From Haloplanus salinarum (GTDB taxonomy: Archaea; Halobacteriota; Halobacteria; Halobacteriales; Haloferacaceae): 64,000 nucleotides of DNA. Below are positions 26,411 through 35,697 of this stretch, piece after piece. The translations under genes and the position numbers were made by a program. The notes beneath the pieces were generated by a model. It saw only the letters and a list, made by a program, of their open reading frames with translations, had not been told where the DNA came from and ran no database searches. The DNA lies in assembly GCF_024498175.1 (NCBI RefSeq), contig NZ_CP101823.1, forward strand, positions 372,001 to 436,000, read 5' to 3'. Each line of letters starts with the position of its first letter. Position 1 is the first letter of the stretch.

Positions 26411-28884
26411 ATGCCAGGGCCAGCCGACGACGACCGGATCCCGGAGGCGGTCGCCCCGCACACGTTGTCGGACTTCGGGTATGGCGACCTGGAGAAAGGG
26501 AAGCGGATTGGCACGGGGGGCGACGCGGACGTGTACCGTGCGACCCTCGACCAGGACGGCTATACGTACCCGATCGCAGTCAAGGAACCGCGATTCGAAG
26601 GTACGATTCGGAAGCGCGTCTTCCAGAGGTTCGAAACGGAGGCAGAGACGTGGGAAAGCCTAAACCACCACGAAAACGTCGTCTCCGTCTACACGTGGGG
26701 TGCGGAACCACTCCCGTGGCTCGCCCTGGAGTTCATGGACGGTGGGACGCTCGAAGCACAGCTCGGATCGATCGACGTCGCCGAGGCACTGTGGCTCTCC
26801 GGCCGTATCGCCGAGGGGATTCGATACGGCCATCGTCACGGTGTCGCCCACCTCGACATCAAACCCACGAACGTGCTGTTGCGGGATACGCCGGAGGGCA
26901 AGTGGGACTATCCGAAGGTCAGCGATTGGGGCTGGCCAAGATGCTACTGGACCACTCCAATAGCATCGAGGGAATCTCACCGACGTATGCCGCGCCGGAA
27001 CAGTTCGACGCCGAGGAGTACGGAAGCCCCGACGATATCACCGACATCTACCAACTGGGGACGCTAGTGTACGCGTTGGTGGCGGGTGAGCCGCCGTTTT
27101 CCGGATCGTCGACGGCCGTCATGCAGGGTGTTCTACGGGAGGACCCGGACCCGCCGTCGACGGTCAATCCCGAGGTACCGGCGGCCGTCGACGAGGCCGT
27201 GCTGAAGGCGCTGGCAAAGGACAAAGCCGATCGGTACGACGGGGTCCTCACTTTCAGGAAGGAACTGGATCGGCTCTTTGCGGAACACGTCTCGGACGAC
27301 GTGGTCGGCGGGAACCCCCCGACAGCGTCCCCGGCACCCGAACCGACGGATCGGACGACCGAGAGGGATGCCGAAACGGTGGCAGACAGCACCGAAACGG
27401 TTGCCACCGGCTCCCGGACTGGGTCGCGGTCAGCAGTCGACCAGGACGAGGGTTCGCCGGCCTCCGCTACACGACACGGGACGGGGTCGGACGGCGCTCC
27501 GCTGGTGTCGCGCCGATCCGTACTCGGCCTCCTGAGTGTGGGCGTGCTGGGAGGGGGTGGCGTGATGGTCACCCGAATCACCGGCGACGACGAACCCTCT
27601 TCGTCGGGGTCGGCCCCACTCGGGGGTAGCGGTGACGGTGGCGGCGGATCGGAGTATTCCGAACTCGGCAACTACCCCATCGAAGGCGACACAGCGACGT
27701 TCGGGTTCACCGTGCCCCAGTCCGGGCCCTACGCCGCTGAGGGGGAGGACGAACTCCGGGGGTACGAGCTCGCGGTCGATCACCTCAACAACGGCGGCGG
27801 CTGGGTCGACTCCCGGTTCGACGACCTCTCCGGTGACGGCGTCCTCGACTATCGGATCGATTCGGTGAGCGGAGACACGGAGACGGACGCCGACACCGCG
27901 CGCCAGTGGGCGGCGCGGATGATCCGGCGTGACGACGCGATCATGGTGAGCGGTGGCTCGTCCTCGGCGGTGACCATCGCGGTCCAGGACCTGTGCCAGC
28001 AGGAACGGACCGTGTTCATGGGGTGTCTGACCCACTCGAACTACACGACTGGACGGGACTGCTTGCGTTACGGCTTCCGCGAGATGTTCAACGTGCACAT
28101 GACGGGACAGGCGCTGGCGCCGGTCCTCCGTGACGAGTACGGCGAGGGGCTGCAGTTCTACCAGCTCTACGCCGACTACAGCTGGGGACGGACCCAGCAG
28201 GAGTCGATGAACCAGTTCCTCTCCGAGACGGCCGGGTGGAAGCAGGTCGACTCGGTGGCGACGCCGCTCGGCACCAGCGACTACTCCTCGTACCTCTCGG
28301 AGGCATCGAACTCCGGGGCGGACGTCCTCGTGCTCAACCACTACGGACTGGACGGCGCGACGTCGGTCAGTCAGGCGGTCGACGCCGGTCTCGCCGAGGA
28401 CATGGAACTCGTCGTCCCGTTATACAACCGGCCGATGGCCGAGGCCGCGGGTGCCGCCATCGAGGGCGTCTTCGGCACCGTCGCGTGGGACGCCCAGATC
28501 GACAACACGCCGTCCCAGGAGTTCCTCCAAGCGTTCCAGGACGAGTACGACCGCGTCCCCTCCGGCGTGGCACACCTCGCCTACGCCCAGACGCTCCAGT
28601 ACGCGGCGGCCGTCGAGCGCGCCGGCACCTTCTACCCGCCCGAGGTCATCCGCCAACTCGAGGACTACGAGTACGACAACATCGGCATGGGCTCCGAGAC
28701 GATGCGCGCGTGCGACCACCAGGCCCAGCGTGCCGTTCCGGTCGTCCGCGGCCTCCCGGAGTCCGAACAGCGGACGGGGCAGTACTACGAGCTCATCGAC
28801 CTGACCAGCCGCGACGAACTCGGCTACGGCTGTGACGAAGGCCCGGCCGCGGAGTGCGAACTCGGCGAGTACGGCGACGAGTAG
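26411..28884 (+). pseudogene. Receptor-type protein kinase fused to a solute-binding protein, frameshifted
   Basis: The first frame (ATG 26411) encodes residues 1-174 of a protein kinase: GTGGDADVY glycine loop, Lys58 (VAVKEP), Asp149 in HLDIKPTN, ending at SDWG. At the run GGGG (26928-26931) the frame breaks; in the other frame the kinase continues without loss (LAKMLLDHS..., SPTYAAPEQF, DITDIYQLG). One extra G would restore WGLAK. Then come a Ser/Thr-rich linker, SRRSVLGLLSVGVLG (about residue 366: twin arginine plus hydrophobic helix) and a 390-residue type I periplasmic-binding domain like those for branched-chain amino acids, up to TGA at 28884. Predicted topology: kinase inside, binding domain outside. 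It could be a sequencing error, a recent lesion or programmed frameshifting. Confidence 0.85.
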
Positions 28885-29043
28885 TCGTCGCGCTGTCCCC
28901 CGTCGAACACGACCGACCGATACGCAACACAACGCCGGTCACTAGACGGGTCGGGCCCGACGCCGGGGAATCCTGGAGTTTCACATCGAATCTAGGACGC
29001 CGCGTGACGGTCGTGACCGGCGGGGAGTCGCCGCCAGATGCGT

Positions 29044-29442
29044 CTAGTCGTCGGTGTCGCCGGCCACCATCACCGGCCGGTCGGCGTTCAGAATCACCGA
29101 CTGCGTGACGCTCCCGAACAGCGCCTTGCCCGTCGGCGACCGCTTCCGTCCGGCGACGACGATCAGGTTCGCGTCCTCGCTTTCCGCCACGTCGAGGATC
29201 TGCTCGGCGGGGTCGCCGCTGGACTCGGTCACCGTCACCTCGACTCCTTCCCCTTCGAGATACTCGGTCGCCTCGCGGACGGACCCGATCTGGGGGGCCG
29301 AGGCCCCGGTCGGGTTGTCCGTGAAGCTGTGGATGATGGTGACCCGGGCGTCCGAGCCGGCACCCGGCAGGTCGGCGACGGCCTGCGCACACGCGATCGC
29401 CCGCTCCTCGTTGTCGTCGACACCCATAACGGCGTGGTACAT
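29044..29442 (-). CDS. Universal stress protein (UspA family)
   Basis: A 132-residue UspA-domain protein. It begins MYHAVMGVDDNEERA, with the Asp that contacts the adenine in ATP-binding members, and ends with the nucleotide loop VVAGRKRSPTGKALFGSVTQSVI followed by PVMVA (the G-x2-G-x9-G-S/T type pattern is present in a modified form). Such cytosolic proteins modulate stress survival, often by binding ATP. It lies just upstream, on the same strand, of a small membrane gene? No: that gene (29467-29736) is upstream of it, with a 24-base gap, so they may be co-transcribed. Confidence 0.9.
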   Translation of the reverse strand: MYHAVMGVDDNEERAIACAQAVADLPGAGSDARVTIIHSFTDNPTGASAPQIGSVREATEYLEGEGVEVTVTESSGDPAEQILDVAESEDANLIVVAGRKRSPTGKALFGSVTQSVILNADRPVMVAGDTDD

Positions 29443-29466
29443 ATTCGGTCTTGGAGCGGCCAGGTC

Positions 29467-29736
29467 CTAAGTGTCTTCCCTCGAATCCGCCTGCCGGGAA
29501 ACGTAGGCGACGAGCGCGAGCGGGAGGCCGAGTGCGACCGCCACGGTCACGACGCCGTACACCGCGAAGCCGGCGCCGTTCGGCGGGAGCGGAACGAGAA
29601 AGAAGAGTCGGGGCGGTTCGCCCATGTCGACGACCTCGCCGAGGACGACCCCGAGGGCGCCGGCTATCGCCACGATGACGACGTAGAGGTACAACACGAA
29701 CCGGCGGCCGTTCAGGGGCGTCTGCGTCCCGGACAC
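29467..29736 (-). CDS. Two-span membrane protein near the oxidase genes
   Basis: An 89-residue protein with two membrane helices (about residues 13-35 and 53-80) joined by a loop with EPPRLFFLVPLPPNG. No domain was recognised with certainty. Small membrane proteins of this kind recur around haloarchaeal heme-copper oxidase genes, and the position suggests a role in the assembly or stability of the oxidase encoded just beyond it, but this is inference. It could equally be cotranscribed with the UspA gene downstream. Confidence 0.65.
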   Translation of the reverse strand: MSGTQTPLNGRRFVLYLYVVIVAIAGALGVVLGEVVDMGEPPRLFFLVPLPPNGAGFAVYGVVTVAVALGLPLALVAYVSRQADSREDT

Positions 29737-29818
29737 GATCCAGGCTAAGGGAACCGGCCGATTAGCGCTTTCCCTTCGGACCGATGGTCATTTGCCCGCA
29801 CGCACCGTTGGACCCCGT

Positions 29819-29902
29819 ATGAGCAACACGGACCTCCTCGGGATCGTCCTCGGTTCGGTCGCACTCCTGATGTTCGTCACCGGAATCCTGCTTGCGACCT
29901 GA
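29819..29902 (+). CDS. 27-residue single-span membrane peptide
   Basis: A short gene with ATG 29819 and TGA 29900-29902, encoding MSNTDLLGIVLGSVALLMFV and six more residues. It is almost wholly one membrane helix with a short polar start. It sits head-on against the end of coxA (18 bases away) and divergent from the 89-residue membrane gene. Haloarchaeal oxidase regions commonly contain such tiny hydrophobic proteins; here only the clean start, stop and helix can be shown, so the call is tentative. Confidence 0.5.
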   Translation: MSNTDLLGIVLGSVALLMFVTGILLAT

Positions 29903-29920
29903 CGGAGAACGGCGCCGTCC

Positions 29921-31672
29921 TTACTCCTCGGTGCCGCCGTCGGCGACGACCTCCTCGTCGCCGCCGTCCGCGATGGCCGTCTCCTGTTTGTCCTCGAACC
30001 ACTGCCACTCGTTGGTGTACATGCCGTCGTCGCGGAGGTTCCACGGGTCGCCGTCCTGCACCTTGGGACCCTCGAGCCACGAGACGACGAAGTTGTACGT
30101 CCAGACGAGGCCGCCGACGAACATCAGCACCGCCCCGAGCGTGGCGAGTTGGTGGAAGGTGGCGAACTGGGGGAGGTACGTGGCGTACCGGCGCGGCATT
30201 CCGCCGTAGCCCAGCACGATCATGGCGAGGAAGGTGATGTTCGAGCCGATCATCCACGTCCAGAAGTGGATCTTCCCGAGCCGGCGCTGGTACATCCGAC
30301 CGGTGAACATCGGGAACCAGTAGTAGAGCCCGGCGAAGCCGGCGAAGGCGATGGCGCCCATGACGACGTAGTGGAAGTGACCGACGACGTAGTAGGTGTC
30401 GTGAAGCACCAGGTCGACGGGGATGGAAGCGAGGAAGACGCCCGTGACGCCCCCGAGGATGAAGTTCGAGACGAACCCGACACAGAACAGCATCGGAGTC
30501 GTCAGCCGGACCTTCCCGTTCCACATCGTGGTGATCCAGTTGAACGTCTTGACCGCCGAGGGGATGGCGATAGCCATCGACACCGCCATGAACGAGGCAC
30601 GCAGGCGGGGATCCATCCCCGTCGCGAACATGTGGTGTGCCCAGACACCGAACGAGAGCACGCCGATGGCGAGCGTGGAGTAGACGACGAACTTGAACCC
30701 GAACAGCCGCCGCCCCGCGAAGCGCGGGAGGACGTAGCTGACGATGCCCATGGGCGGGAGGACGAGGATGTAGACTTCGGGGTGTCCGAAGAACCAGAAC
30801 AGGTGTTGCCAGAGCATCGTGCCGCCGGCCTCGATGGCGAAGAAGCTCGTGCCGAGGTTACGATCCAGCAGGAGCATCACGAGCGCGCTCCCGAGCAGCG
30901 GGAAGGCAAAGAGGATGAGCCCCGACTGGGTGAGGATGGTCCACGAGAAGATGTCGAGGTTGGCCCAGGTCACCTCCTCGGCGCGTTCGGTGATGATGGT
31001 CGCGATGAAGTTGATCGACCCCATCGTCGCCGAGACGCCGGTGAGGTGGAGGCCGAGGATCATCAGGTCGACGCCCGCGTTGGCCTGATTCCCGCCGCCG
31101 ACGCCGGCCGAAAGCGGCGTGTAGAGCGTCCAGGCGGTCTGGGCGGGGATCACGTCACCGAGCGGGAAGAACCCGGCCCAGATGAGCAGGGCGCCCGGCG
31201 GGAGCAGCCAGAACGCGATGGCGTTGATCCGCGGGAACGCCATGTCGTCCGCCCCGATCAGGAGCGGCACGAGGTAGTTCGCGAACGCCGCGATGATGGG
31301 CGTTCCGAACAGGAACAGCATGGTGATGCCGTGACTGGTCAGCAGGGAGTTGTAAAACGAGTTCGAGATGAGCGTCATCCCGGGGTCGAGCAACTCGATC
31401 CGCATGACCATGATCATCAGGCCGCCGACGACGAAGGCGAGGACGCCGTAGGCGCCGTAGAGGAGCCCGATGTCCTTGTGGTCGACGGTTGTCAGCCAGC
31501 GACTGAGTCCCGTCGGTTTCTCCCGTGAGACGTATCCCGACTCGCCGGCCGCACCGCCGCTCCCGAGCGGCGTGTACGACCGCCAGTCTTCGATCCGCGC
31601 GAGCCACGCGGCGATGATCACGAGGAAGAACCCCATGAGCACCGTCAACGTTAACTGTCCGGTGATCTGCAT
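29921..31672 (-). CDS. coxA: Heme-copper terminal oxidase subunit I
   Basis: A 583-residue integral membrane catalytic subunit of an aa3-type cytochrome oxidase, which reduces O2 to water and pumps protons. It has an N-terminal extra helix, then VDHKDIGLLY (family start), SHGITMLF with a heme a ligand His, WFFGHPEVYILVLPPMG with the CuB His covalently linked to Tyr, VWAHHMFATGMD with two CuB His, and HDTYYVVGHFHYVVMG with heme ligands. The E in HPEVY marks an A-type (K- and D-pathway-like) enzyme. The C-terminus is acidic and soluble. A TATA-like TCTTAAC (31695-31701) is 26 bases before the ATG, so the transcript is probably leaderless. Other oxidase subunits are not in this window. Confidence 0.95.
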   Translation of the reverse strand: MQITGQLTLTVLMGFFLVIIAAWLARIEDWRSYTPLGSGGAAGESGYVSREKPTGLSRWLTTVDHKDIGLLYGAYGVLAFVVGGLMIMVMRIELLDPGMTLISNSFYNSLLTSHGITMLFLFGTPIIAAFANYLVPLLIGADDMAFPRINAIAFWLLPPGALLIWAGFFPLGDVIPAQTAWTLYTPLSAGVGGGNQANAGVDLMILGLHLTGVSATMGSINFIATIITERAEEVTWANLDIFSWTILTQSGLILFAFPLLGSALVMLLLDRNLGTSFFAIEAGGTMLWQHLFWFFGHPEVYILVLPPMGIVSYVLPRFAGRRLFGFKFVVYSTLAIGVLSFGVWAHHMFATGMDPRLRASFMAVSMAIAIPSAVKTFNWITTMWNGKVRLTTPMLFCVGFVSNFILGGVTGVFLASIPVDLVLHDTYYVVGHFHYVVMGAIAFAGFAGLYYWFPMFTGRMYQRRLGKIHFWTWMIGSNITFLAMIVLGYGGMPRRYATYLPQFATFHQLATLGAVLMFVGGLVWTYNFVVSWLEGPKVQDGDPWNLRDDGMYTNEWQWFEDKQETAIADGGDEEVVADGGTEE

Positions 31673-31757
31673 GGAAGTTGCTCAGGAACGCAGGGTTAAG
31701 AAATATTCGGGTGCGGTTCTCGACGGATCCGCCGCCGTGGGTATGATTCCGGCCCGC

Positions 31758-32054
31758 CTACTCCTCGTGTTCGTCCTCGATCGGCTCCGCCCCGTCGACC
31801 GTCGCCGCCCCGGGCATGTACACCGGGCTGGTCTTCTCCGTCGACGCGATCGCCTTCCCCGAGAGGTAGGTCAGAATCGCGAGCAGGGCGAAGGGTGCGC
31901 CCAGTAGCACGTACTGGAGAATGCGCTCGGTCGACCCCAGGGTGAATGGGTTGTATAGGCTGTAGCCGACGATGAAAAAGAAGAGGATGAACAGTGGGAT
32001 GAAATTCACCGTCAGATCGAGCATCGTGTCCCGATCGAACACTTTCGTCGACAT
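31758..32054 (-). CDS. Small membrane protein of the oxidase cluster (DUF6684-like)
   Basis: A 98-residue protein with two membrane helices (about residues 15-33 and 45-65) and a long acidic cytosolic tail. It begins MSTKVFDRDTMLDLTVNFIP, a start shared by a haloarchaeal family found beside cox genes (I recall it as DUF6684, not verified here). It is 85 bases upstream of coxA on the same strand. An AT-rich GTATTTTT (minus-strand sense, 32073-32080) lies about 25 bases before the ATG, consistent with its own leaderless start. Role unknown; oxidase biogenesis is likely by association. Confidence 0.7.
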   Translation of the reverse strand: MSTKVFDRDTMLDLTVNFIPLFILFFFIVGYSLYNPFTLGSTERILQYVLLGAPFALLAILTYLSGKAIASTEKTSPVYMPGAATVDGAEPIEDEHEE

Positions 32055-32131
32055 GGCTCATCAAAAATACCGGCCGAACAAATAGGTTTCCATCCGCTGG
32101 GAACGGCGTCGACGCGGTGGCCGACGGTCGC

Positions 32132-32494
32132 TCAGATCGGTTCCCGCTCGGGGACGAACAGTTCCCCGGCCACGCCGGCGGCGGCGAGGATGGCGCCCGC
32201 GGCGATGACGGCGTAGCCGCGGGTCACGAGTGCGACGTCGGTGAAGGCGAGGACCCCGCCCACGGCGAACAGGAGGACGGCGAAGACCGCAAGCGGCCGC
32301 CAGGCCGTCTCGGCGTAGCCCGCCTCGCGGATCATTCCGGTGAGGCTCCCACAGAACAGGAGCAGTCCCGCCACGGCGACGACGAACACGTCGAACAGGA
32401 TGCCGAGTTCCGCGATGGGGATGCCGAGCGCGACGAAGGGCGGCCAGGGGCTCGCCATCCGGTACTGGTCACTCAGCCCCGGTTGCTCGTCCAT
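32132..32494 (-). CDS. Four-span membrane protein of the oxidase cluster
   Basis: A 120-residue hydrophobic protein from ATG 32494 (MDEQPGLSDQYRMASPWPPF). The short N-terminal stretch with Ser-Asp-Gln-Tyr-Arg and SPWPPFVALG is followed by about four membrane helices and a cytosolic ERE end. Genes of this type (DUF7541-like in my memory, unverified) are regularly found beside oxidase subunit genes in haloarchaea. It lies 77 bases upstream of the 98-residue protein gene on the same strand. Function is unknown. Confidence 0.68.
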   Translation of the reverse strand: MDEQPGLSDQYRMASPWPPFVALGIPIAELGILFDVFVVAVAGLLLFCGSLTGMIREAGYAETAWRPLAVFAVLLFAVGGVLAFTDVALVTRGYAVIAAGAILAAAGVAGELFVPEREPI

Positions 32495-32574
32495 GCCCGC
32501 CCGTTTGCGGTCGAGGGTAGAAAACGCTTCGACCCGTCGCCGTCCGCTATCTCGGACGTCGGCGTTCGCCCGCG

Positions 32575-32778
32575 TCACGCGAGGTTGATCCCGTGCCGGG
32601 CGAGAAATCGCCCGACAGCCTTGATCTCGACCGGACTGCCGACGATCCGACACACGGCGTCGTCCGTCGCGAAGACGGTGACGGCGAACTCGGACTCTAG
32701 CGTCTCCCTGAGTCCGGAGAGCTCCTCGCAGGGGAGGACGATCTGTGTGCTGTCTCGCAGCCGCTCGGGATCCGGCAT
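32575..32778 (-). CDS. Small conserved haloarchaeal protein
   Basis: A 67-residue soluble protein (MPDPERLRDSTQIVLPCEEL...). The alternating pattern IVGSPVEIKAVGRFLARHGI near the end looks like a beta-alpha unit of a small nucleic-acid- or ligand-binding fold. It resembles a short uncharacterised haloarchaeal family (VNG_1110C-like, from memory). It lies 80 bases upstream of the four-span protein on the same strand and is divergent from the Drg GTPase gene. Confidence 0.65.
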   Translation of the reverse strand: MPDPERLRDSTQIVLPCEELSGLRETLESEFAVTVFATDDAVCRIVGSPVEIKAVGRFLARHGINLA

Positions 32779-32893
32779 CGGTAGCTACCCGACACGTCTC
32801 CGTACCCCAGTATAACCGTGTCGAAGTTCTATCACTTGGCGTGGGGACGTCGAAGGAACAGGTTTTTCGACGCCGCCGGCCGAGTGGCGGGTA

Positions 32894-34006
32894 ATGGGTC
32901 TGGAGGAGGAGATCGAGGACCTCCGCGAGGAGATCGCCGAGACGCCGTACAACAAATCCACCGAGCAGCACATCGGTCGGCTGAAGGCGAAACTGGCGGA
33001 GAAAAAGGAGAAACTCGAACGGCAGGCCTCCTCGGGTGGCGGCGGCGGCTACGCCGTCGAGAAGACCGGCGACGCCACCGTCGGCCTCGTCGGTTTCCCC
33101 AGCGTCGGCAAGTCCACCCTGCTCAACGCCCTCACCAACGCCGAAAGCGAGGTCGGCGAGTACGAGTTCACCACCCTCGACGTGAACCCGGGGATGCTCA
33201 AACACAACGGCGCCAACATCCAGATCCTCGACGTGCCGGGGCTGATCGAGGGAGCCGCCGGCGGCCGCGGTGGCGGACAGGAGGTGTTGTCGGTCGTGCG
33301 GACGACCGACCTCGTCGTCTTCCTCCTCTCGGTGTTCGAGATTCAGCACTACGACCGCCTCCGCGAGGAACTGTACGCCAACAAGGTCCGCCTCGACACG
33401 TCGCCGCCGAACCTCTCGATCAACAAGACCGGCAAGGGTGGCCTCCGGGTCACCACTACGGACGACGTGAGCCTCGACGAGGGGACGATCAAGAGCGTCC
33501 TGCGGGAACACGGCTACGTCAACGCCGACGTGACGATCCGGGGTGACTGCTCCATCGACGAACTCATCGACGGCATCCAGGACAACCGGGTCTACCTCCC
33601 CTCCATCGTCGCGGTCAACAAGGCCGACCTGATCGACAAGGACTACCTCCCGACCGTGGAGGAAGCACTCCGCGACCACGGCCTCGACCCCGACGACGTG
33701 GTCTTCATCAGCGCCGAGGACGGACGCGGTCTCGACGCGCTCAAAGAGGAGATCTGGGACGCACTGGGCCTGATCCGCGTGTACATGGACAAGCCGGGCC
33801 GCGGCGTCGACTACGAGGAACCGCTCGTCCTGCGCGACGGGGAACACACCGTCGACGACGCGCTCTCGAAACTCGGCGGGACCCTCGACGAGCGGTTCCG
33901 CTTCGCCCGCGTCACCGGCCCCAGCGCGCAACACGACGAACAGCAGGTCGGCCGCGACCACGAACTTCAGGACGAGGACGTGATGCGCGTCGTCGCCCGA
34001 CGATAG
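32894..34006 (+). CDS. Drg/Rbg1-family GTPase
   Basis: A 370-residue developmentally-regulated-GTPase homologue. An N-terminal helical hairpin (residues 1-45) and a glycine run precede the G domain: G1 GFPSVGKS (residues 67-74), G2 region FTTLDVNPG, G3 DVPGLIEGA, an inserted S5D2L-type domain, G4 NKAD and the TGS domain at the C-terminus (IRVYMDKPGRG...). Eukaryotic Drg proteins act with ribosomes during translation elongation, and archaeal ones are thought to do the same. The stop overlaps the GTG of the next gene by one base. Confidence 0.94.
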   Translation: MGLEEEIEDLREEIAETPYNKSTEQHIGRLKAKLAEKKEKLERQASSGGGGGYAVEKTGDATVGLVGFPSVGKSTLLNALTNAESEVGEYEFTTLDVNPGMLKHNGANIQILDVPGLIEGAAGGRGGGQEVLSVVRTTDLVVFLLSVFEIQHYDRLREELYANKVRLDTSPPNLSINKTGKGGLRVTTTDDVSLDEGTIKSVLREHGYVNADVTIRGDCSIDELIDGIQDNRVYLPSIVAVNKADLIDKDYLPTVEEALRDHGLDPDDVVFISAEDGRGLDALKEEIWDALGLIRVYMDKPGRGVDYEEPLVLRDGEHTVDDALSKLGGTLDERFRFARVTGPSAQHDEQQVGRDHELQDEDVMRVVARR

Positions 34007-34452
34007 TGCCCGCGTCCCCGACCCGCCGACTCGGCGCCATCCTCGCGCTCCTCGCGGTGCCGTGGTCGGTCCAGACCTTCGCCGGCGGGCGTCCGCCGAC
34101 GTTCGTGTTCCCGTGGGGACTGGCCAACGTCGATCCCGTCGGCGTCACTTTCCTCTGGGACTTCCTCCTCCGTTACACGCGCGGTCTGCCACCGTACATC
34201 ACCGCCTGGCCGCTCTCGGTCGCGTGTTACCTCCTCGCGCTCACGAGCGCCGCCGCGGGCTGCCGCGGCCGCGAGGATCGCCGGGTGACTGCCGGCCTCC
34301 TCGTCGCCGCCGGCGTGGCGCAGTTGACCCTCGCCCGCGGCTTCTCGGTCCAGCCCGGACGGGTCGCCTGGCCGCTCGGAACCGTCGCCTGCTGGGCGGT
34401 CGCCTGGTGGTACTACGCACGGCCGTTCCTCGCGTCCGGCGGGAACGGCTGA
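34006..34452 (+). CDS. Membrane protein with four helices (TIGR04206-like)
   Basis: A 148-residue membrane protein, GTG start at 34006 overlapping the last base of the Drg stop codon. About four helices; aromatic-rich motifs (PWSVQTF, FVFPWGLANVDP, LWDFLLRYTRGLPPYITAWPLS) resemble a haloarchaeal family I recall as TIGR04206, unverified. The tight coupling to Drg suggests co-expression, but no functional link is known. Confidence 0.72.
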   Translation: MPASPTRRLGAILALLAVPWSVQTFAGGRPPTFVFPWGLANVDPVGVTFLWDFLLRYTRGLPPYITAWPLSVACYLLALTSAAAGCRGREDRRVTAGLLVAAGVAQLTLARGFSVQPGRVAWPLGTVACWAVAWWYYARPFLASGGNG

Positions 34453-34506
34453 TCGCGACCCGCCGGTTGCGGTACGCTTTTCGCCCCGCCGGTCCACCCG
34501 TCGGAT

Positions 34507-35292
34507 ATGGACGGAACGCTCGATCACGTCATGATGCGAGTCGCGGATCTCGACGACTCGCTGGAGTGGTATCAGTCCACCCTCGACTACGAGGAGAAGG
34601 ACCGCTGGGAGGCCGATGACTTCACCATCGTCTACCTCGGTCCCGAGGACATGCACGAGGAGGGGGCGATGCTGGAGCTCACGCACAACCACGACGGCGG
34701 GCCCACGGAGATGGGCGACGCGTGGGGGCACATCGCCGTTCGCGTCGAGGACGTCTACGACGCCTACGAGGAACTGATGGACGCCGGCGTCGAGGATTAC
34801 CGCGACCCCGACTCCTGTGGCGGGAGTTACGCGTTCGTGACGGATCCCGACGGCCACGAGGTGGAGCTGGTCGAACGGGACCAGGGCGCCCGGTGGAGCC
34901 TGGATCACACCATGATCCGCGTCGAGGACGCCGACGAGGCTCTGGGCTTCTGGACCCGGAAGTTCGAACACGTCCCGACGGGTCGCTGGGAGGCCGGTAC
35001 CTTCGCCAACTACTTCACCAAGCCCGCGGGCGCGGCGCCGGAGGCGATGGCGGTCGAGCTCACCTACAACTACGACGGGCGGAGCTACGACATGGGCGAC
35101 GGCTGGGGACATCTCTGTGTCCGCGTCGACGACCTGCACGAGGACTGGGAGCAACTGATGGAACGCGAGGCGGCTGACTATCGCGACCCCGCCTCCTGTG
35201 ACGACATGTACGCGTTCACGACGGACCAGGACGGTCACGAGATCGAACTCATCGAGCGCGAGAGCCTGTCGCCGCCGCTGTTTCCCGAGTGA
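34507..35292 (+). CDS. Two-domain glyoxalase I-like VOC protein
   Basis: A 261-residue protein with two vicinal-oxygen-chelate domains in tandem (residues 1-130 and 131-261), like the fused glyoxalase I of yeast. Both halves keep all four metal ligands: LDHVM (His), MLELTHN (Glu), GHIAVRV (His) and GHEVELVE (Glu) in the first; LDHTMIRV, VELTYN, GHLCVRV and GHEIELIE in the second. Likely activity: lactoylglutathione-lyase-type conversion of methylglyoxal adducts. Haloarchaea use gamma-glutamylcysteine rather than glutathione, so the thiol partner is probably different (inference). Stands alone 54 bases after the membrane gene. Confidence 0.87.
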   Translation: MDGTLDHVMMRVADLDDSLEWYQSTLDYEEKDRWEADDFTIVYLGPEDMHEEGAMLELTHNHDGGPTEMGDAWGHIAVRVEDVYDAYEELMDAGVEDYRDPDSCGGSYAFVTDPDGHEVELVERDQGARWSLDHTMIRVEDADEALGFWTRKFEHVPTGRWEAGTFANYFTKPAGAAPEAMAVELTYNYDGRSYDMGDGWGHLCVRVDDLHEDWEQLMEREAADYRDPASCDDMYAFTTDQDGHEIELIERESLSPPLFPE

Positions 35293-35415
35293 TCGGCGGC
35301 CGGTCCCGGAACCCGGGCCGAGGGCCCCCAGGGGCCGGCTGCCCGCCGTCGCGGCGAGCGGACACCGAACGGGTTTTAACGCCCGACGCGAAATCCTCGG
35401 TAAGGTAGATTATCT

Positions 35416-35697
35416 ATGCAGATGCCACGCCGATTCAACACGTACTGCCCGCACTGCAACGGGCACTTCGAGCACGAGGTCGAGAAAGTGCGTCGCGGTC
35501 GCGAGACGGGGATGAAGTGGATCGACCGCCAGCGCGAGCGCAACACGTCCACCATCGGCAACGCCGGGAAGTTCTCGAAGGTGCCGGGTGGCGACAAGCC
35601 CACCAAGAAGACCAACCTGAAGTACCGCTGTTCCGAGTGTGGCAAGGCTCACATGCGCGAGGGATGGCGCGCGGGTCGACTGGAGTTCCAGGAATGA
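35416..35697 (+). CDS. rpl44e: Ribosomal protein L44e (eL42)
   Basis: A 93-residue large-subunit protein with the zinc-binding cysteines TYCPHCNGH and YRCSECGKA in positions typical of the family, and an [23 protein letters not shown] basic core (shortened: [10 protein letters not shown]). First gene of the operon L44e-S27e-aIF2alpha-Nop10-PAC2 that is widely conserved in archaea. A TATA-like GTTTTAACG (35374-35382) lies about 40 bases before the ATG, and an AAGGTAG at 35402-35408 could be the ribosome-binding site. Confidence 0.96.
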   Translation: MQMPRRFNTYCPHCNGHFEHEVEKVRRGRETGMKWIDRQRERNTSTIGNAGKFSKVPGGDKPTKKTNLKYRCSECGKAHMREGWRAGRLEFQE

